Shown here in pieces: positions 7,505-10,497 of a stretch of DNA of 10,497 nt. A program made the position numbers and the translations under genes. The notes under the pieces are model-generated. The model did no database searches. It saw only the letters and a list, made by a program, of their open reading frames with translations, and was not told the DNA's origin. The stretch is taken from the NCBI GenBank assembly GCA_017447005.1, contig JAFSOM010000472.1, positions 1-10,497 on the forward strand, in the 5' to 3' direction. The DNA is from Oscillibacter sp. (GTDB lineage: Bacteria > Bacillota > Clostridia > Oscillospirales > Oscillospiraceae). Every line of letters starts with the position of its first letter. Position 1 is the stretch's first letter.

Positions 7505-7672
7505 TCACCGCTCCGCTTCCAGACGTTTTTTCGCGCAGGGATAGGCCAATTCGTAAATGCCGTGGTAGACGTACCCCACGTCCGCCGCGTCCGTGGCCGC
7601 CCTCTGCTGTTCCGTCACCACGCACATAAATAAACGGGAAAAAGGCGTAGATAAAGTTCCGATGCTTCGCAT
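7505..7672 (-). CDS. Unrecognised small protein, 55 aa, upstream of the aldo/keto reductase
   Basis: I do not recognise this protein. It begins MRSIGTLSTP and ends KKRLEAER. In between is a run rich in A, D, Y and V (residues 27-44, including DAADVGYVYHGIYELAY). There is no signal peptide, no convincing membrane segment, and two cysteines (C17 and C46). The ATG at 7672 is preceded by a consensus AAAGGAGG at 5 nt spacing, the best ribosome binding site on this strand. Codons such as TAC GTC TAC CAC GGC and a GC-rich third position look like real coding. It ends 38 nt before the reductase start, so the two are probably co-transcribed. An overlapping frame from ATG 7730 (AGAGG at 7 nt spacing) runs in frame into the reductase and competes with this call. 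It could also be a surviving piece of a larger lost protein. Confidence 0.55.
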   Translation of the reverse strand: MRSIGTLSTPFSRLFMCVVTEQQRAATDAADVGYVYHGIYELAYPCAKKRLEAER

Positions 7673-7694
7673 GAACCCCTCCTTTCCGGACGGA

Positions 7695-7724
7695 GACGCG
7701 GCGTTTTATCGCTGGCTCCGCGTC
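7695..7724 (-). promoter_or_regulatory. Short hairpin in the leader of the 55-aa ORF
   Basis: GACGCGG (7695-7701) is complementary to CCGCGTC (7718-7724), giving a 7-bp GC-rich stem around a 16-base loop. In the minus-strand transcript it would sit about 10 nt upstream of the ribosome binding site of the 55-aa ORF. It covers the first codons after the alternative ATG at 7730. It could affect translation start choice; there is no T run, so it is not a terminator. A stem this short can occur by chance. Confidence 0.25.
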
Positions 7725-7780
7725 AGTCATTATTGAACCTCTTTCATCTTACATTGACCCGCAACGCTTAAAAGCATAGC

Positions 7781-7817
7781 AGGCGCCGGCAATGACACGA
7801 TGTCGTTACCAGCGCCT
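7781..7817 (-). repeat. Imperfect 17-bp hairpin between the surface protein gene and the reductase operon
   Basis: Bases 7781-7797 and 7801-7817 form a long inverted repeat around a three-base loop. In the minus-strand RNA, 14 of the 17 pairs are Watson-Crick, two are G-U wobbles and one is a C-A mismatch. In the plus-strand RNA the two G-U pairs become C-A mismatches, so the structure favours the minus strand. It starts 100 nt after the stop of the surface protein gene and ends about 110 nt before the 55-aa ORF. It could terminate the first or insulate the second, but the downstream T run is short and broken (CTTTTAAG). It may instead be a dispersed palindromic element. The palindrome also explains short open frames on both strands here. 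Confidence 0.5.
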
Positions 7818-7916
7818 TGTTTTGGGACTGCAACTGGAATAAATCTTGCTTGGGGTTTTGTCCAAGGCCCTTCCGAACGGTCAGTTGATTTCCGCGCTAT
7901 AGATTTCTGGCAATTC

Positions 7917-10400
7917 TTACGATAATTCTAACGCTGTAAAGTCACATTGCGGAATCAACTGCTCGTCGAGGACAAGAAGTTTCGCCGCGAAAGCGGGTTC
8001 ACTTCCCGTCGAGAATGTCAGGTCATTTTCTCCGGCTGTTATCGGCTTAATTTCCAAGCCCGTCATTTTGCCATTGTTATCGTAAAACACGCAGTAGGCG
8101 ACGGCATTTACATCATCAGAACACCAGATAGCGGCGCGTATTTTGACGCCATCCGTCTTATCAATATTCGCCGTTGCAATCACTGCGGAACCGGACTCGT
8201 CAGATTCTTCTACGTCCTCCGCAAACATCGCGGTCAATGTCACATCGTCGCGGGCGGCAAACTCGTAAACCGGGGAAATGGACACAACGCCCCCGCTGAC
8301 GTTCCGCCAGCCCAGAAAAACGTAACCGCTTTCCGGGGTAGCCTGCAACGACACCGCGTCGCCGCGGACGTATTCGCCGCTACCCCAGACTTCTCCGCCG
8401 TTTTCGTTCAACACGTCGCAAGTGACCTTGACCGTCGATGTCTCGTATGTCTCCGCCGTAAGACTTTCACTGGCGGAAACCGTCTTTCCCTCGCTCTTGA
8501 ACGTAACGCTTTCAGCGGAAATTGCTTCTGCGGGGGTTTCCACGGAAAGTGACTTCCCGGTATGGAGAGGTATTTCATAATAATTGACACGCCCGACCGC
8601 TTCGCCCTTGGACATTTCCTCAAAGACGCAGTTCAGCATACCGGCTTGCGTCGCCACAACGTCAAATTTCAATGCTCCCGCATAGGAGTAAATATGCTTT
8701 GCGTCGCCATACTGCTCGATATAGACGCTGTTCTCATCATACCAGAGGTCATCATCGCCAACGTATCCAACCTGTTTCCCGGCGCTGTCACGCACAGTAA
8801 TATTCACGGGACACTTGAAGATGGCATGGCAAACCTCATACGCAACTTCGCCGACTGCGGAGTCTTCCGCGATTTTCTTTACCTTTTCGTCCAGCTTATC
8901 CCGCGCTTTCTCCAGTCCTTTCATCGCCTTGGCGACCGCCTTATTTTCAATCGTATCGCTCTTAAATTCAAACGTATCAGTAGAGGAAAAAGCGTTCAAC
9001 AGTTCATCCGGACTGGCGTCGGCAAGTTCCATCACTTTCTTGACGTGCTGGTAATAGCCAATGCAATTACTGATTCCCTCCGCTACGTCTCCGACTCCGG
9101 CCCGCAGGAAGGCGGGCTTGTGTTTTTGCAGTTGCTTAAGCAACGCGTCCTTCGTTGTCTCATTGGCAAGTTCGTTCAGCGTCTTTCCAAACGCTTCCTT
9201 GACCATCTCCTGATAGGCCTGATGAACAAGATTTTGTTCAAGCTCCAAAAGGTCCTGAACAAACGCGCTAATGGTTTCCTCAATCTTATCCCGCTGGGTA
9301 ATCATCCGCGCAATTTCTTTGCCATTATAGCTGATTGTCAGATTGTTGAGCGCGCCGCCCATTCCGGTCAGGCTAATTGTCGCGGAACCCGTTGTGCAGG
9401 TATAGCTTACAGGTTTGAACATTCCCCACACTTCTTTGACAATATCAGTCGAAATGGTGGTCGCGTCAACGCCGCTCAGCTTGATTTTACTGAAGTTGAA
9501 ATTCACCTTGGTTTCTTGCGCCAGATATTCCGCGACAGCGTAATAGACATTCTTCTTAACATCCTCGTCATCTTCCTGTTCTTCGGAATTGAATGTTACG
9601 AGCTTATCATAACGGCCTGCGTCGGCTTTCATCAGCGCGTCCGCCTGCTCGCGGATGGTTTCTTGTTCGTCCTGAGTTCCAGTATACGTTTCGAGCGCGT
9701 TTTTCACTTTGTCCATATACGTTCCGTAAGCGCTTATCCACTGGCGGCAAGATTCTATCAGATTAAAGCGCTCTTGACTGTGAACGGTAATTTTTACCTC
9801 ATCCGTAAACATTTTGTCGCCGACTTTTACCGTACAGGCGATAGTCACGCTTCCTTCCGACAGGCCATAAGCCTTTACATCGTCAATCGAATTGTAGGAG
9901 AGCAGTTTTTCAACCGTCTTTCCGCCTTTCGCGTGGCTGACGCTGGAAAGCCCCTTCTTATCGAACGCCAAAACCTTAGCGTCACTGCTGACCCACTCCA
10001 CGGATTCCACGCCGCCTTCCGGAAACGTGGAATCATAGAAAGTAAACCGGGCGGAGAGTTCGTTTTTCTTATTGACGGTAAAATCGCTGGCAGCGCCGCC
10101 AATATAAAAACTATAGGATTCATTCTTTAGGGATGAAGACGCGCTTCCGCTCGGCCTTAGCCCGCGAGACGCGACAGTAAAGCTCGCGCTTCGCCCGTCG
10201 GATGTCGTTACCGTATAGACGCCGTCCGCCTCCATGCGGAATTGACTGGCGGTCGCTGATTTGGTCGCGCTGTCATATTGCGCCGTAAGACTGGGAACGG
10301 GAGTCGTGGAACCGGGGGATGTCCACATCACGTCATTTGCGGTGAATCCCTCAGCGTCCCAATGTCGTTTAGTTAAGCGGGCGCAGTCGAAGAAGCCCAA
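7917..10400 (-). CDS. Large surface-type protein with Ig-like and InlB-like repeat domains, 5' end apparently missing
   Basis: The 827-codon frame looks like a cell-surface or secreted protein of anaerobes, but no function can be assigned. Residues about 14-76 resemble the end of an Ig-like domain (DGVYTVTTSDGRSASFTV). Residues 100-207 form a second Big2-like domain (VEWVSSD, then EGSVTIACTVKVGD). Residues 210-530 are mainly helical and charged, and I do not recognise them. Residues 530-622 form a beta-rich domain starting CPVNITVRDSAGKQVG. Residues 655-727 match a divergent InlB B-repeat, with GDAVSLQATPESGYVFLGW and DVTLTAMF. A last beta domain (740-827) is common at the end of such proteins. 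There is no signal peptide. The only upstream start is a TTG at 10400 with no Shine-Dalgarno, just after an in-frame TAG (10413-10415). Internal ATGs at 10328 and 10235 also lack binding sites. I infer that the 5' end, with the export signal, has been lost or frameshifted. Confidence 0.75.
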   Translation of the reverse strand: MGFFDCARLTKRHWDAEGFTANDVMWTSPGSTTPVPSLTAQYDSATKSATASQFRMEADGVYTVTTSDGRSASFTVASRGLRPSGSASSSLKNESYSFYIGGAASDFTVNKKNELSARFTFYDSTFPEGGVESVEWVSSDAKVLAFDKKGLSSVSHAKGGKTVEKLLSYNSIDDVKAYGLSEGSVTIACTVKVGDKMFTDEVKITVHSQERFNLIESCRQWISAYGTYMDKVKNALETYTGTQDEQETIREQADALMKADAGRYDKLVTFNSEEQEDDEDVKKNVYYAVAEYLAQETKVNFNFSKIKLSGVDATTISTDIVKEVWGMFKPVSYTCTTGSATISLTGMGGALNNLTISYNGKEIARMITQRDKIEETISAFVQDLLELEQNLVHQAYQEMVKEAFGKTLNELANETTKDALLKQLQKHKPAFLRAGVGDVAEGISNCIGYYQHVKKVMELADASPDELLNAFSSTDTFEFKSDTIENKAVAKAMKGLEKARDKLDEKVKKIAEDSAVGEVAYEVCHAIFKCPVNITVRDSAGKQVGYVGDDDLWYDENSVYIEQYGDAKHIYSYAGALKFDVVATQAGMLNCVFEEMSKGEAVGRVNYYEIPLHTGKSLSVETPAEAISAESVTFKSEGKTVSASESLTAETYETSTVKVTCDVLNENGGEVWGSGEYVRGDAVSLQATPESGYVFLGWRNVSGGVVSISPVYEFAARDDVTLTAMFAEDVEESDESGSAVIATANIDKTDGVKIRAAIWCSDDVNAVAYCVFYDNNGKMTGLEIKPITAGENDLTFSTGSEPAFAAKLLVLDEQLIPQCDFTALELS
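10371..10393. repeat. Right copy of a weakly similar sequence at the edge of the minus-strand block
   Basis: This stretch resembles 5826-5850 in the same orientation (AGTTAAGCGG, then AGTCGAA and GAA). It lies inside the first codons of the truncated surface protein frame, where coding similarity to Ig-like domains has not yet begun. Together with the left copy it would bracket the whole minus-strand block. A similarity of this size is expected by chance somewhere in 10 kb, so the position is the only thing that makes it worth recording. Confidence 0.25.
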
Positions 10401-10412
10401 ATTATCATTGGA

Positions 10413-10497
10413 CTAAGCGGGGCGATATAAGAAAGATTTGGCTGATTGGGATTTGATGTTACGGGGAAAAGAACGGTCTGGACGAATGGGCGTCAGA
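10413..10497. other. Right edge of the window, unassigned
   Basis: These 85 bases follow the TAG that closes the surface-protein frame upstream. On the plus strand one frame is open from just after a TAA to the window edge (it would read AGRYKKDLADWDLMLRGKER and beyond), but no start codon with a ribosome binding site is visible. On the minus strand a different frame is open over most of the stretch. I cannot tell whether a gene begins or ends here; sequence to the right is needed. Confidence 0.3.

Noticed and set aside
6285..7544. Plus-strand frame of 419 codons opposite the aldo/keto reductase
   Set aside because: It is the antisense shadow of an intact reductase with a full catalytic tetrad; the translation has no family features.
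7467..7730. An 88-residue N-terminal extension of the reductase from ATG 7730
   Set aside because: Family homology begins at the ATG at 7466, which has its own GGAGG, and the extension is Gly/Arg-rich without similarity to the family. Kept only as a competing frame in the small-ORF finding.
7731..7765. Possible promoter for the small ORF and reductase on the minus strand (AATAAT with a poor -35)
   Set aside because: The -10-like element has only a weak -35 partner at 17 bases, and it would overlap the alternative start at 7730; not strong enough to list.
7800..7925. Plus-strand 41-codon frame starting at ATG 7800
   Set aside because: The translation looks protein-like, but there is no ribosome binding site and the first part lies in the hairpin at 7781-7817. 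It also overlaps the end of the surface protein gene in antisense.
8562..10130. Plus-strand frame of 522 codons opposite the surface protein gene
   Set aside because: It is the antisense shadow of a frame with clear Ig-like and InlB-repeat domains; its translation shows no motif.

Overview
This is bacterial DNA of moderate to high GC with compact gene packing. It reads as an accessory region of an anaerobe: it has an aldo/keto reductase relic carrying a [4Fe-4S] ferredoxin motif, an Ig-like/InlB-repeat type surface protein, and palindromic intergenic repeats. Low-oxygen, gut-associated lineages such as Synergistota, Negativicutes or Clostridia would fit, but no rRNA, tRNA or housekeeping marker is present, so the phylum is a guess.

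Layout. Positions 1-456 are a non-coding left flank. It holds a weak terminator-like hairpin (42-70), a strong GC-rich palindrome (203-231) and a clear sigma70-type promoter (318-346). Positions 457-5774 on the plus strand are a two-gene Type III restriction-modification operon. The first gene is mod (852 aa, beta-class adenine methyltransferase) and the second is res (912 aa, DEAH helicase-nuclease), separated by 20 nt. Mod and Res of this type form one complex. Mod reads the site and methylates adenine; Res uses ATP to translocate and cuts unmethylated DNA. Both genes look intact, with all catalytic motifs visible. The middle of mod, where the target recognition domain lies, is much more AT-rich than the rest, which suggests the specificity segment was exchanged.

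From about 5796 everything runs on the minus strand, convergent with res. Reading in the direction of transcription (right to left) there is first an 827-codon surface-type protein gene (10400-7917) lacking a signal peptide and a convincing start. Next comes an imperfect 17-bp hairpin (7781-7817) that pairs best in the minus-strand transcript. Then there is an unrecognised 55-aa ORF with an excellent ribosome binding site (7672-7505) and an intact aldo/keto reductase (7466-6429). Immediately after its stop codon lies an in-frame mosaic of two other aldo/keto reductase relics (6428-5856).

The minus-strand block looks like a scarred region. The surface gene lacks its 5' end near 10400, and the ferredoxin-type reductase relic lacks its 3' end near 5856. 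A short, weakly similar sequence sits at both break points. I see no CRISPR array, tRNA, rRNA, integrase or intact transposase, and no clearly undescribed defence system. The points most worth following up are the chimeric mod specificity domain, the collapsed reductase cluster, the small ORF, and the truncated surface protein.
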